Source of the DNA: Cyclobacteriaceae bacterium
Lineage (GTDB): Bacteria > Bacteroidota > Bacteroidia > Cytophagales > Cyclobacteriaceae
Direction of reading: 5' to 3'
Length of the DNA: 64,000 nucleotides
Assembly (NCBI GenBank): GCA_028281285.1
Contig: JANQKF010000040.1
Span: 62,001-126,000 of the forward strand
Positions 1 to 8,475 of this stretch are shown one piece after another; the stretch's first letter is position 1, and every line of letters starts with the position of its first letter. The position numbers and the translations under genes are program-made. Below the pieces are notes generated by a model. That model saw only the letters and a program-made list of their open reading frames with translations, had not been told where the DNA came from and did not search any database.

Positions 1-1019
1 CCTTCGGGCGAGGCTTTTTCATCCTTGATGATTATACACCCTTAAGAAATATAACAGCCGAAGTAATGAATAAGGAAGCTCACATTTTCCCTGTTTCTGA
101 CGCATTACAATACAATTTCGCTAATACAGATGGTCGAGGTTCTTTGGGGCACTCCTATTTTACCTCTCCAAATCCGACTTATGGAGCTATTATTACTTAC
201 CGCCTGAATTCTTCATTACGGTCAAAGAGGCAAGCACGAATCCGAGAAGAAGCCAATAAGGTGAGAAACAATCAACCCGTAGGTTACCCGAGCTGGGAAG
301 AGTTGACCGAAGAAAAGAACGAACAAAGGTCTGCGATTGTGCTTACAATTGAAGATGCTCAGGGAAACTTGGTAAGAAGGTTCACGGGGCCATCCTCCAA
401 AGGACTGCATCGTGTGGCATGGGATTTAAGACAATTTGGCTTTAGAGAAGGCAGCCCTTTAGGTAGGTCATCCGGTCCGATGGTTGTTCCAGGTACGTAT
501 TCAGTGTCGATTTCAAAACTAGAGAATGGAGTCTGGACCAACTTCGAAGGAAGTCAGTCATTTGAGGTCAAAGCCTTGGGGAATACCACATTGCCAGCAA
601 ACGACCGAAAGGCTCTTTTAGACTTTCAAATCCAAGTGAGTCAACTAAACCTTGAGATTTCCGAAGCCAACCGAAAAATTCAGGATGCGCTAGCAAGCTT
701 ATCCAGAGTTAGGTCAAATGCCGTAAACAATCAATCTGAGGATGCAGCCAGACTCAAGGCAATCTATGATTTAAGGCAGAAGTTTCTTGCTATGGATATC
801 GAGTTAAATGGTGAAAGAATCAAGGCAGACTATGCGGAATTAATGGATCCGTCAATAAGTAGTAGAGCAAGACGAGCAGGTAGAGTAAATTTTGGAACAA
901 CTTCTGATCCAACCACCACTCATCGTGATAATTATAATATAGCCCGAAGACAGTTTGACTCCTTCAATACAAAATTGGAAAGAGTTATATCACAGGAATT
1001 ATCTGCCATAATCAACTGA
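1..1019 (+). CDS. C-terminal part of a secreted sortilin/BNR-repeat glycosidase-like protein (5' end outside window)
   Basis: The reading frame is open from base 3 to the stop at 1017-1019 with no start needed inside the window, so this is the end of a longer gene entering from the left. The first visible residues (GRGFFILDDYTPLR) resemble the last blade of a VPS10/sortilin-type beta-propeller. A FlgD/Ig-like module follows, with the signature GLHRVAWDLR near residue 140 of the visible part, and then a predicted coiled-coil or helical tail rich in Q, E and K. This order (propeller, FlgD-like Ig, helical tail) is common in large secreted Bacteroidota proteins annotated as glycosyl hydrolase or sortilin. 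Substrate and catalytic status cannot be judged from this fragment. An internal ATG at 66 is not the real start. Confidence 0.7.
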   Translation, partial: FGRGFFILDDYTPLRNITAEVMNKEAHIFPVSDALQYNFANTDGRGSLGHSYFTSPNPTYGAIITYRLNSSLRSKRQARIREEANKVRNNQPVGYPSWEELTEEKNEQRSAIVLTIEDAQGNLVRRFTGPSSKGLHRVAWDLRQFGFREGSPLGRSSGPMVVPGTYSVSISKLENGVWTNFEGSQSFEVKALGNTTLPANDRKALLDFQIQVSQLNLEISEANRKIQDALASLSRVRSNAVNNQSEDAARLKAIYDLRQKFLAMDIELNGERIKADYAELMDPSISSRARRAGRVNFGTTSDPTTTHRDNYNIARRQFDSFNTKLERVISQELSAIIN

Positions 1020-1196
1020 TTTACTGTCTCTTTAGTAGCTGATGACCCTGATACAAACAACATTATATTGTATGTAAATACATTCTTTTCTTTCGGTATT
1101 GCTTGGAATTATCACATTTGAGGCACATTTTTAGTCTGGAATTCAGGCTACCTACCTCAACCCCGTCATCATCCTCTAAGTTGTATGTGATTGTAT

Positions 1197-2660
1197 ATGG
1201 CTAAATCGGTCATTGTTATAGGTTCAGGTATTGCAGGGTTGGCGGCTTCCATTAGGCTTGCTAACAAGGGCTATATTGTCACGGTTTTTGAATCGAACGA
1301 TCGTCCAGGTGGAAAACTCTCTGAGATCAGATTAGGTGATTACCGATTTGATGCAGGCCCATCTTTATTCACTCTCCCGGAACATGTTGAAGACCTATTT
1401 GCCCTTTCCGGTGAAAGAGTTGATGACCATTTCCAATACAAAAAACTTGACACTACCTGCCAATACTTCTATGCTGATGGTACTCATGTGAAAGCCTATG
1501 CCGAAGTAGATAAATTTGTGGAGGAGGTCCACACAAAACTAGACGAGCCTACGATCAACATAACGAAAGCACTTCAAAAAAGTGAATACTTATATGATAA
1601 TTTAGAGCCATTATTTATGCAACGTTCATTGCATAAGCTGGGCACATGGATAAATGGAGCGGCTCTTAAGTCATTGGCAAAATTTGGGAAGTTTGATTTT
1701 AATCGAACTATGCATCAAGCCAACAAGTCAAGGTTCAAGAATTCCAAGACAGTTCAACTTTTTGATCGGTACGCTACTTACAATGGCTCCGACCCTTTTC
1801 AAACTCCAGCAACGATGAATATCATTCCGCACCTTGAGTTGGGTCGTGGTGCTTATTTCCCATTGAAAGGGATGAACTCTATTAGTCAATCGTTGTATGA
1901 ACTGGCTAAAAAAGTAGGCGTGAACTTCCACTTTAACACGCCAGTTGACAAGATTGTCTTGCATAAAGGTGCTGCTAAAGGGGTAAATACCCCTATGGGA
2001 TTTCACATTGCCGACCGTGTGGTCAGCAACATGGATATGGTGGCAACCTACAAGAGGTTACTCCAGGATCAAAAACACCCTACAAGGCTTCTGAATCAGG
2101 AGAAGTCTAGTTCAGCTTTGATCTTCTATTGGGGAATACGCAAAGAATTCAAGGAATTGGACCTTCATAATATCTTTTTCTCCAAGGATTATAAAGACGA
2201 ATTTGACCATATTTTCAATGAAGGGTCAGTTTCGGACGATCCTACAGTCTATTTGAACATTACATCTACTCATAAACCGGACGATGCTCCGGAAGGTTGT
2301 CAGAACTGGTTTACTATGATCAATGTTCCAAACAATTCAGGACAAGACTGGGATACAATCATAGAGAAATCCAGAGTCAATATTCTTCGCAAGCTTTCGG
2401 CACATCTAAAGACGGATATTGAGTCCTTGATAGAAGTTGAGGACATACTCGAGCCAAGATCGATCGAAGCCCTAACTTCCTCATGGCAAGGAGCCTTATA
2501 CGGCAATAGTTCAAATAGCAAATACTCAGCATTTCTGAGACATCCGAATTTTTCAAAGGACATTGAACATCTCTATTTCTGTGGGGGTAGTGTTCATCCC
2601 GGAGGAGGCATACCTATGTGTCTGCTATCTGCAAAAATAATGGTGGACAATTTCAAATGA
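1197..2660 (+). CDS. crtD: Carotenoid desaturase, CrtD type (1-hydroxycarotenoid 3,4-desaturase)
   Basis: FAD-dependent carotenoid desaturase of the CrtI/CrtD family, about 487 residues, which is the usual length. The N-terminus has the dinucleotide-binding motif GSGIAGLAASIRLANKGY followed by an acidic residue and RPGGK. The C-terminus has the family motif YFCGGSVHPGGGIPMCLLS. Internal stretches such as GDYRFDAGPSLFTLP and DRYATYNGSDPFQTPATM match my recollection of the Bacteroidota CrtD branch better than CrtI, so 3,4-desaturation of a 1-hydroxylated carotene (saproxanthin or flexixanthin route) is the likely role. The ATG at 1197 is preferred over an in-frame TTG two codons upstream. No other crt gene lies nearby, which is unusual for this pathway. 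Its stop abuts the stop of the convergent gene inside a TGATCA palindrome. Confidence 0.78.
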   Translation: MAKSVIVIGSGIAGLAASIRLANKGYIVTVFESNDRPGGKLSEIRLGDYRFDAGPSLFTLPEHVEDLFALSGERVDDHFQYKKLDTTCQYFYADGTHVKAYAEVDKFVEEVHTKLDEPTINITKALQKSEYLYDNLEPLFMQRSLHKLGTWINGAALKSLAKFGKFDFNRTMHQANKSRFKNSKTVQLFDRYATYNGSDPFQTPATMNIIPHLELGRGAYFPLKGMNSISQSLYELAKKVGVNFHFNTPVDKIVLHKGAAKGVNTPMGFHIADRVVSNMDMVATYKRLLQDQKHPTRLLNQEKSSSALIFYWGIRKEFKELDLHNIFFSKDYKDEFDHIFNEGSVSDDPTVYLNITSTHKPDDAPEGCQNWFTMINVPNNSGQDWDTIIEKSRVNILRKLSAHLKTDIESLIEVEDILEPRSIEALTSSWQGALYGNSSNSKYSAFLRHPNFSKDIEHLYFCGGSVHPGGGIPMCLLSAKIMVDNFK

Positions 2661-4172
2661 TCAATCACTCGATGAAGTGACTTTCAATGAATCTGCTCCT
2701 TCAGGCTGAGAATAGAAAAGCTTGTATTGCTCGTATCGATCTAGGATCTCCGCTACATAATTGACAGGTTCTCTACCTCGGCAGTAGCCATACTGAACCA
2801 CTGGATCGTTGTAGTATTTTGAATTCGATTTTGCTTCAAGATAAAAGGCAACATCCTCCCAGACTTGCGGATTCCCATCATATTTTTGGGTAAGCCTGTA
2901 GGCATCCATGACGTGCCCTTGCCCCACATTATAGCTTGCCAGAACAAATTTGAGGCGTTCTTCTTGATCTTCAACTTTGTCTTCCCAATACTTTTCCAAC
3001 CACTGAATAAATCGTATTCCAGCCTTAATGTTTTCTGCTGGGTCGAAGGGATCTTCTACTTGATACTGTTCGACAGATGCCGATGTCAACTGCATCAATC
3101 CCATAGCTCCCGCCCACGATTTAACATTGGGGTCAAATTTTGATTCTTGGTACATTTGACTGGCCAATAATATCCAATCCATATCCAACTCCCTACCGGC
3201 TTGTTTCAACTCTTCATCATAAGGAGAAATGCGGCCACCACCCAAAGAGCTGTAATCGCTTCTTGCTCTAAGACGCTGTGATTTCGCATACTTGAAATAA
3301 CGATTGTAGATTACATTAAAATCTGGGGTGCCTTTAATCTTACCTAACCAGGAATTAACAGACGACAGCAACTCAGGGGCATTTTTCCGTACGGCCCAGG
3401 CGATTTTTTGAGGGAAACTAATTTCTGTTTTTGCATCGATGTTTGTATAGTACGTTGCATTGATCATACCCACATCTTCGTCTGCCACAGTATAGTCTAT
3501 TTCGCCATCGACCACACGTTTTATCAGCACTTCGGTATCTATTTCTCCTTCGGTTTCTACAATTTCAATTTCCCCTCCAATCTCATCAGAAAGATTCTTC
3601 AGCCTGGAGGCAAACGCGGACCCTCTTCGGGTATGAACTGTTTTACCCTCAAGATCAAGCGGATTTCTTACCAATGATGCTTCAATCTCGTGCTCTTTCA
3701 TTTGGCGCCAGCTCTCAGGTAAACGTTGAATGAGTACTTGCCTCACCTCGTTGTGTTCTTTAGTAAAGCTGACGTGTTCTGCTCTCTCCTTGGTGACGGT
3801 AAGGTGATAAGCCATAATATCAGCTTCTCCGCGATTCAGCATAAGGAATGCTTCCTCGATATCGGCAGTCAGAGTAATCTCAAGCTTAATATCAAGATCT
3901 TTGGCCATCCTGGAAAGCAGGTCATATTCATACCCCATGGGTTGCCCCTTATAAATGAAGTAACCGGTAGAACTATTGTCGAGAACCGCTTTGAGCGTTC
4001 CTCTTTCTCTAATTTGATCAAAGTCAAATGCAATTGGAGGAATAGCCTTGATAGTTGTTTCTTCGTGATCCTGTTTTGAGTCGGGATTTGAACAGGAAAA
4101 TAGAACCCCGAATGTCAGCAAGCAGATCAGGAGTCTGAGTCGAAATTTAGAAGCTATTCTGTGCTTTTTCAT
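2661..4172 (-). CDS. MltF-like lipoprotein: solute-binding domain plus lytic transglycosylase domain
   Basis: A two-domain periplasmic protein of about 503 residues. An N-terminal signal peptide ends in a lipobox (LFSC, Cys27 from the chosen start). Residues about 50-290 form an SBP_bac_3 (amino-acid-binding-like) domain, with GTLKAVLDNS at its start and YEYDLLSRMAKDL after it. Residues about 330-480 are an SLT goose-lysozyme-like domain; the catalytic Glu is in the QESKFDP motif and is followed by GAMGLMQLT. This architecture is that of MltF, which cleaves peptidoglycan glycan strands and is controlled through its ligand-binding module. The ATG at 4172 is chosen over an upstream in-frame GTG at 4196 because it directly precedes the basic signal-peptide start MKKHR. 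It is convergent with crtD and has no spacer to it. Confidence 0.85.
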   Translation of the reverse strand: MKKHRIASKFRLRLLICLLTFGVLFSCSNPDSKQDHEETTIKAIPPIAFDFDQIRERGTLKAVLDNSSTGYFIYKGQPMGYEYDLLSRMAKDLDIKLEITLTADIEEAFLMLNRGEADIMAYHLTVTKERAEHVSFTKEHNEVRQVLIQRLPESWRQMKEHEIEASLVRNPLDLEGKTVHTRRGSAFASRLKNLSDEIGGEIEIVETEGEIDTEVLIKRVVDGEIDYTVADEDVGMINATYYTNIDAKTEISFPQKIAWAVRKNAPELLSSVNSWLGKIKGTPDFNVIYNRYFKYAKSQRLRARSDYSSLGGGRISPYDEELKQAGRELDMDWILLASQMYQESKFDPNVKSWAGAMGLMQLTSASVEQYQVEDPFDPAENIKAGIRFIQWLEKYWEDKVEDQEERLKFVLASYNVGQGHVMDAYRLTQKYDGNPQVWEDVAFYLEAKSNSKYYNDPVVQYGYCRGREPVNYVAEILDRYEQYKLFYSQPEGADSLKVTSSSD

Positions 4173-4238
4173 GCGAAAGTCAAACACAAGAAACACAGAT
4201 TTTGTTCTCTTTCAAGGTTTTAGCACAAAAAAGGCACA

Positions 4239-4272
4239 AAAAGGCCCGTTCACTCACATGAACGGGCCTTTT
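4239..4272 (-). terminator. Intrinsic terminator of the TonB receptor-lipoprotein operon
   Basis: A perfect 14-bp inverted repeat (AAAAGGCCCGTTCA, six-base loop, TGAACGGGCCTTTT) lies 17 bases beyond the stop of the 4290-5441 gene. Read on the minus strand, the GC-rich stem is followed by a T-rich run, as expected of a rho-independent terminator. Confidence 0.85.
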
Positions 4273-4289
4273 CAATTATGAGGTAATTC

Positions 4290-5441
4290 TTAGTTGTTCA
4301 AGACCCAAGCACCGCTAGTACGGATCAAACTCCACACTTCCGTAATATTGGCTCCGTTATATCCGGCAGTAGTAATCAAATACTTCTGACCTTCTTCATT
4401 AACGAAATTTCCATTTTCCAATAACCAGCCCAGAGCCTCAATAATCGCTTCGTCAGACCAGTGAGTACCCCCGCCTTGTCTGTTGAAATTGCCAAACCTG
4501 GCCAGGTTATCCCCATTTGGAGTACCTGCATACTGTGCTGCAATTGCTGTATAGTCAGCGGCTGTAACAGTGTATTTGATGGTATTGTCTGGTACCCAAG
4601 TGGTGCCATCGTGTCCAAAGCTCAATGATTCATTGCTAATCTGGAAGTGGTCATTGTAAAGCAACCATTCACCTCCGCTGAAAATATACAACCCAACATC
4701 AGGTGTTGGCCCTTCGTTGTTATCATCATGGTTATATTGAGCAACAAGAACTGATCCTTCGTCAACAAATCGCGACATAAACTCATTTAGGTAAACAGGC
4801 ATCTTCTCCCTTCCCTCAGAGCTTGAACTAAAATCAATTCCACTTTCATTAAAGAAGTCACCATAAGCATCATCCGGAAGGATAAAAGTCCATTGCCAGC
4901 CATAAGCCACAGTATATACGGCTCTGGAGGTCATTTCTACCACCGTACTTCCAGTCCAGAAATCGTGTGTGATATCCATGTACTGACCATCTCTACCCTC
5001 TTCTTTGAAGGCAGCATAGATTGGAATATCTCTTGAAAGATTGCTGAAGTTGCCAAATCCGAATCCAAGAGCGTCATATTCAGCTTCAGTAACTGTGAAG
5101 ATGAATTGATCTCTCCTCAAATCCGGAGAGCTCCCATTATAGAATTCATAGTTTACTATGGCTGAAGAACCATCACCAAGATGGGGATAGTTGTTATTCA
5201 GTACAGCTGGAACACCTGCTTTTACATCGTCCAAGCTACTGAAGTTGCCAAAACGAGCACAACTACAGGCATCATCTGCCACTTCATAGTCGTCATCAGT
5301 CAACGTAATGTTGAGGTCTGCCACAATTTTATCGCTTGCTGCTTCATCCAACTCGGTAAACACATCCTCTAGCGGATCACAAGACACCATCACAAGTGCC
5401 AATAGGGCCGCTGCGTATCGTAAGTAATTTTTAAATTTCAT
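4290..5441 (-). CDS. Lipoprotein with repeated FGNF modules, partner of the TonB receptor
   Basis: A 383-residue predicted lipoprotein with signal peptide and lipobox VMVSC (Cys21), so probably anchored at the outer membrane. I do not recognise a named family. At least three similar units are visible. Each pairs a strand like (T)LTDDDY, TVTEAEY or TVTAADY with a downstream ARFGNFS, FGFGNFS or ARFGNFN motif; a last LITTAGY strand ends the protein. The gene starts 20 bases after the stop of the TonB receptor gene and is followed by a strong terminator, so the two form an operon. By analogy with other Bacteroidota TonB receptor-lipoprotein pairs it may bind the imported ligand at the surface, but it is not SusD-like in length or visible motifs. 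Function is unknown. Confidence 0.8.
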   Translation of the reverse strand: MKFKNYLRYAAALLALVMVSCDPLEDVFTELDEAASDKIVADLNITLTDDDYEVADDACSCARFGNFSSLDDVKAGVPAVLNNNYPHLGDGSSAIVNYEFYNGSSPDLRRDQFIFTVTEAEYDALGFGFGNFSNLSRDIPIYAAFKEEGRDGQYMDITHDFWTGSTVVEMTSRAVYTVAYGWQWTFILPDDAYGDFFNESGIDFSSSSEGREKMPVYLNEFMSRFVDEGSVLVAQYNHDDNNEGPTPDVGLYIFSGGEWLLYNDHFQISNESLSFGHDGTTWVPDNTIKYTVTAADYTAIAAQYAGTPNGDNLARFGNFNRQGGGTHWSDEAIIEALGWLLENGNFVNEEGQKYLITTAGYNGANITEVWSLIRTSGAWVLNN

Positions 5442-5461
5442 GATATATAATGTCTTATTGA

Positions 5462-8008
5462 TTAAAATCTGATTCTAACTCCACCTGTCCAGGTTCTGCC
5501 CTGACCAAACCAAACGCTTGCCGTAGCAGCATCATTATTCTGTCCGTCAGTAGCATCCGCAATGTACTCCTCATTGAAGAGGTTATTCACGTTACCAAAT
5601 AGTGAAGCATCGAATCCTCCAATATTGAAATCATATTTCAATCTCAAATCCATAGTAGTGAAGCTAGGCACTTTCCATGGCTGAGGACCTGTCCCAAGAC
5701 CCAAATCGGTAGATCTTCTAGTAAGCGGGTCAAATTGGGCATATAGATTATCATAATAGTTCCAGTCAACAGAAACCTTCACGTCAGGAACAATGAAATA
5801 TTCAAAGCTAAACGCCATAGTGGTCTGAGCGGCATCACCCACCTTCAATCCTGCGATGGCAAGATCAAATGGACCATCCACTCTGGTTTGGCCATCAAAA
5901 ATTTCTACGTTTCTAAGATCGTTCTGCCATTCCCAATCCCCAAAAGACATCATACCAGTTACTTTCAAATTAGAAGCTGGTTGGTAAACAAAATCAATCT
6001 CAAGCCCCTGGTGAATCGCGTTAACTCCTTTGAGGTTAGCAATGATATCGTCACCTGAGTTGTTAGGAATTGAGCGGATGAATGCTCTGTCTTTCCACTG
6101 AGTTCTGTAAAGGTTCACGTTCGCAGAGAAGTTTGATCCTCTGTACCCGTATCCCAACTCATAACTCGCAATCTTTTCATTTTCGGCATCCGGGTTGATG
6201 TCATTGGCAAAGTTCAAGAAAACATTGTCAAAAATTGGTGCCTTTTCGAAATAGCCAATGTTCGCGAAAATATTGTGATTGTCAGTCAAGTTGTAGTTAG
6301 CACCACCCTTTGCCTGGAATCCAAAGAAGTTCTGGAAATCAGTAGTCTGGTTAGGATCACTATCCAAGTAGTTAAAGTAGTCAACTCTTTTGTATCCGGT
6401 ATTCGAAACAGCTCCTGAGAAGAATGCAGCTAATTTGTCTTTAGAATACTCCAACTGACCAAAAGCTCCTGTCCAATTCACGATACCATCATTATGGTAA
6501 CTGTACTTATCTCCAACACGCGTAATCGCATTTGGATTATTGATATCAGAGTTGTCGATGTAGTAGTCAGCACCCAGGAGGTTGGTGATTTCACGGAAGT
6601 GCTCACCTTTGTACCATCTCAAATCTGCTCCTAAAAGAAGCGTTAGATTCTCATTCAGGTCATTAGAGTAAGTACTCAACATACCCAACCAGGTATGATC
6701 GTTTCTTGAAGCTCTTAACGCTACGCTCGCACTTCCATCCTGATTCGCCTGGTTTTGAGCGATCAATGCGTTAAAGTCAATCGGGCTATATGTGCCGGCA
6801 ATTCTAGGTGCAGAAGCGTTTGAGAAACCAAGGTTTCCTCCTCCTCCACCAGTACCGGTAGATAGGTAGAATGCTGTTGATAAATCAGACTTATCATTGA
6901 TATCCCAGTAGTGGTTCAAAGAGAACTGAGGCTTATGGTAGAAGTTGTCCTCCACAGAAAGAATCTCTCCATTCAAAATCCCATAATCAGGGTTAAAAGT
7001 AAGAGCGTCAGGGGCATTTCTCCAGTAGTCAATGCTTGCTTGTGACTGGCGCTGTCCGTGCTCCTGAGGAGCGCCAAAACCGGTCAATGATAAGGTGTGA
7101 GAATCATTAATTTGCTTAGTTACATTGAAGAAATAGTTATACCCTTCAAACCATGTTCCATCTACAAAGCCTTCTCCTGAGACTTTGGCTGCCGAAAGTG
7201 TAACGGCCCAATTGGTTTCCGTCAATCCTGTAGATACGGCAAAAGAAGTCTTGCTATATCCGTTGTTACCAGTTGAAAAAGAAACATTACCTCCTTTGGA
7301 AGCATCAGTGGTTTTAGTCAAAATGTTGATTGTTCCTCCAATTGAAGGCACCGCCACTTTAGAAGCTCCAAGACCTCTCTGTACCTGCATAGAGCGAGTC
7401 ACGTCAGTCAAACCTGCCCAGTTGGACCAGTACACTCTTCCATTCTCCATATCATTTACAGGAACACCGTTGATCAATACGGCAACATTGGTAGAGTTAA
7501 ATCCACGAAGGTTGATTCTTGAATCTCCATAACCTCCACCGGCTTTAGTAGCATAAACACCAGGAGTGGCCTTGAGCAATTCAGGGAATTCCTGGTTACT
7601 TGCTCTTTCAAGAATCTGAGCTTCTCCTACAGTTGCGATGGCAACAGGAGTCTTACGATCGATTGCTACAGAAGCAATTACTTCGACCATATCCAAGCCA
7701 ATCGCAGTTGGTGTCATTTGGATATCGCCTAAATCTGTTTCACCAGAAACGGTTCTGGTCATTTCAATGGTTTCGTAACCAATGTAGCTGATTCTCAAAG
7801 TGACTTCACCTGAGAGTCCGCCAATTCTGAAGTTTCCGTCAACATCAGAAACGGCACCCTTTGTAGTTCCCACAACAAATATGGAAGCTCCAAAGACGCC
7901 TTCGCCATTGTCTGCATCAAGCAGTCTTCCTTTAACATTCCCACTTTGTGCAAAAGCGGAGGTTAAAGCAAACACAAATGTCACAAGGACAAGTAGATGT
8001 TTCCTCAT
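5462..8008 (-). CDS. TonB-dependent outer-membrane receptor with carboxypeptidase-regulatory-like N-terminal domain
   Basis: An 848-residue outer-membrane receptor. A signal peptide ends after SAFA. Residues about 22-105 are a CarboxypepD_reg-like beta-sandwich (GNVKGRLLDADNGEGVFGAS, then SYIGYETIEM). The plug follows at about 115-230, containing LLKATPGVYATKAGGGYGD and VLINGVPVNDMENG. The rest is a 22-strand barrel, ending in an aromatic/Arg strand (WTGGVRIRF) typical of outer-membrane insertion. It moves an unknown ligand into the periplasm using TonB energy. The length is close to that of non-SusC TonB receptors, and no SusD gene is adjacent, which argues against a polysaccharide locus. 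The ligand cannot be inferred. A long upstream gap carries a possible -7 element and an inverted repeat. Confidence 0.9.
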   Translation of the reverse strand: MRKHLLVLVTFVFALTSAFAQSGNVKGRLLDADNGEGVFGASIFVVGTTKGAVSDVDGNFRIGGLSGEVTLRISYIGYETIEMTRTVSGETDLGDIQMTPTAIGLDMVEVIASVAIDRKTPVAIATVGEAQILERASNQEFPELLKATPGVYATKAGGGYGDSRINLRGFNSTNVAVLINGVPVNDMENGRVYWSNWAGLTDVTRSMQVQRGLGASKVAVPSIGGTINILTKTTDASKGGNVSFSTGNNGYSKTSFAVSTGLTETNWAVTLSAAKVSGEGFVDGTWFEGYNYFFNVTKQINDSHTLSLTGFGAPQEHGQRQSQASIDYWRNAPDALTFNPDYGILNGEILSVEDNFYHKPQFSLNHYWDINDKSDLSTAFYLSTGTGGGGGNLGFSNASAPRIAGTYSPIDFNALIAQNQANQDGSASVALRASRNDHTWLGMLSTYSNDLNENLTLLLGADLRWYKGEHFREITNLLGADYYIDNSDINNPNAITRVGDKYSYHNDGIVNWTGAFGQLEYSKDKLAAFFSGAVSNTGYKRVDYFNYLDSDPNQTTDFQNFFGFQAKGGANYNLTDNHNIFANIGYFEKAPIFDNVFLNFANDINPDAENEKIASYELGYGYRGSNFSANVNLYRTQWKDRAFIRSIPNNSGDDIIANLKGVNAIHQGLEIDFVYQPASNLKVTGMMSFGDWEWQNDLRNVEIFDGQTRVDGPFDLAIAGLKVGDAAQTTMAFSFEYFIVPDVKVSVDWNYYDNLYAQFDPLTRRSTDLGLGTGPQPWKVPSFTTMDLRLKYDFNIGGFDASLFGNVNNLFNEEYIADATDGQNNDAATASVWFGQGRTWTGGVRIRF

Positions 8009-8142
8009 AATAAAAATTTAAATGGTTAATTGTTCGTAATTCATTAATAGAGTAGTGTCCTCACCAATTCTTAAACAAAACTAAGAGAACATGATGTCGT
8101 GACTTTCAGACAAATGTTATCATTCTGATATGAATGGCACCC

Positions 8143-8165
8143 TATGTTAATCTTACCTTAACATA
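8143..8165. repeat. Inverted repeat TATGTTAA-N7-TTAACATA, candidate operator
   Basis: Perfect 8-base arms separated by seven bases, centred about 145 bases upstream of the TonB receptor start and about 320 bases upstream of the M14 peptidase. The spacing suits a dimeric DNA-binding protein. No cognate regulator is adjacent, so the role is inference. Confidence 0.4.
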
Positions 8166-8413
8166 CCATAGATTATACTGTAAATCGCCTTAAATACAGA
8201 CAATTAGCCCACTGATTTTGCTACTAAAATAACGGTAAGTCTTAAGGGAAACCGAGCTACAAAACAATCCAAAATGGCATTCACATTATACCTGATAAGC
8301 GTATCAAAAAGCAGGTGAAAGAAAAAATTAATTCTGCACTTGGGTAACCAAATCTAAAAAATATATGTCAAATAATCTTGTCTTTATTGACCTTTATCCT
8401 TGCGAATTCTCAG

Positions 8414-8444
8414 TTTGAATCAAGGGGCGGATTAACTATATTAA
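8414..8444 (+). promoter_or_regulatory. Possible promoter of the M14 peptidase gene
   Basis: TTTG at 8414-8417, then a 19-base spacer, then TATATTAA, which matches TAnnTTTG at six of eight positions. The predicted transcript would start about 25 bases before the ATG at 8476. The -7 box is imperfect, so confidence is low. Confidence 0.35.
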
Positions 8445-8475
8445 CCGTCTTGAAAAAAACTCAGTAATAGCCAAA

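Larger units (their letters stand above)
8009..8475. other. 467-bp divergent intergenic region (TonB receptor / M14 peptidase)
   Basis: No gene or RNA is recognised here. On the minus strand, CAAAACTA at 8076-8083 reads TAGTTTTG, a match to the Bacteroidota -7 consensus TAnnTTTG, but no TTTG stands at the right distance upstream. On the plus side TTTG at 8414-8417 is followed after 19 bases by TATATTAA, a partial promoter for the M14 gene. An inverted repeat lies at 8143-8165. The rest is AT-rich and shows nothing else that I can support. Confidence 0.5.
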
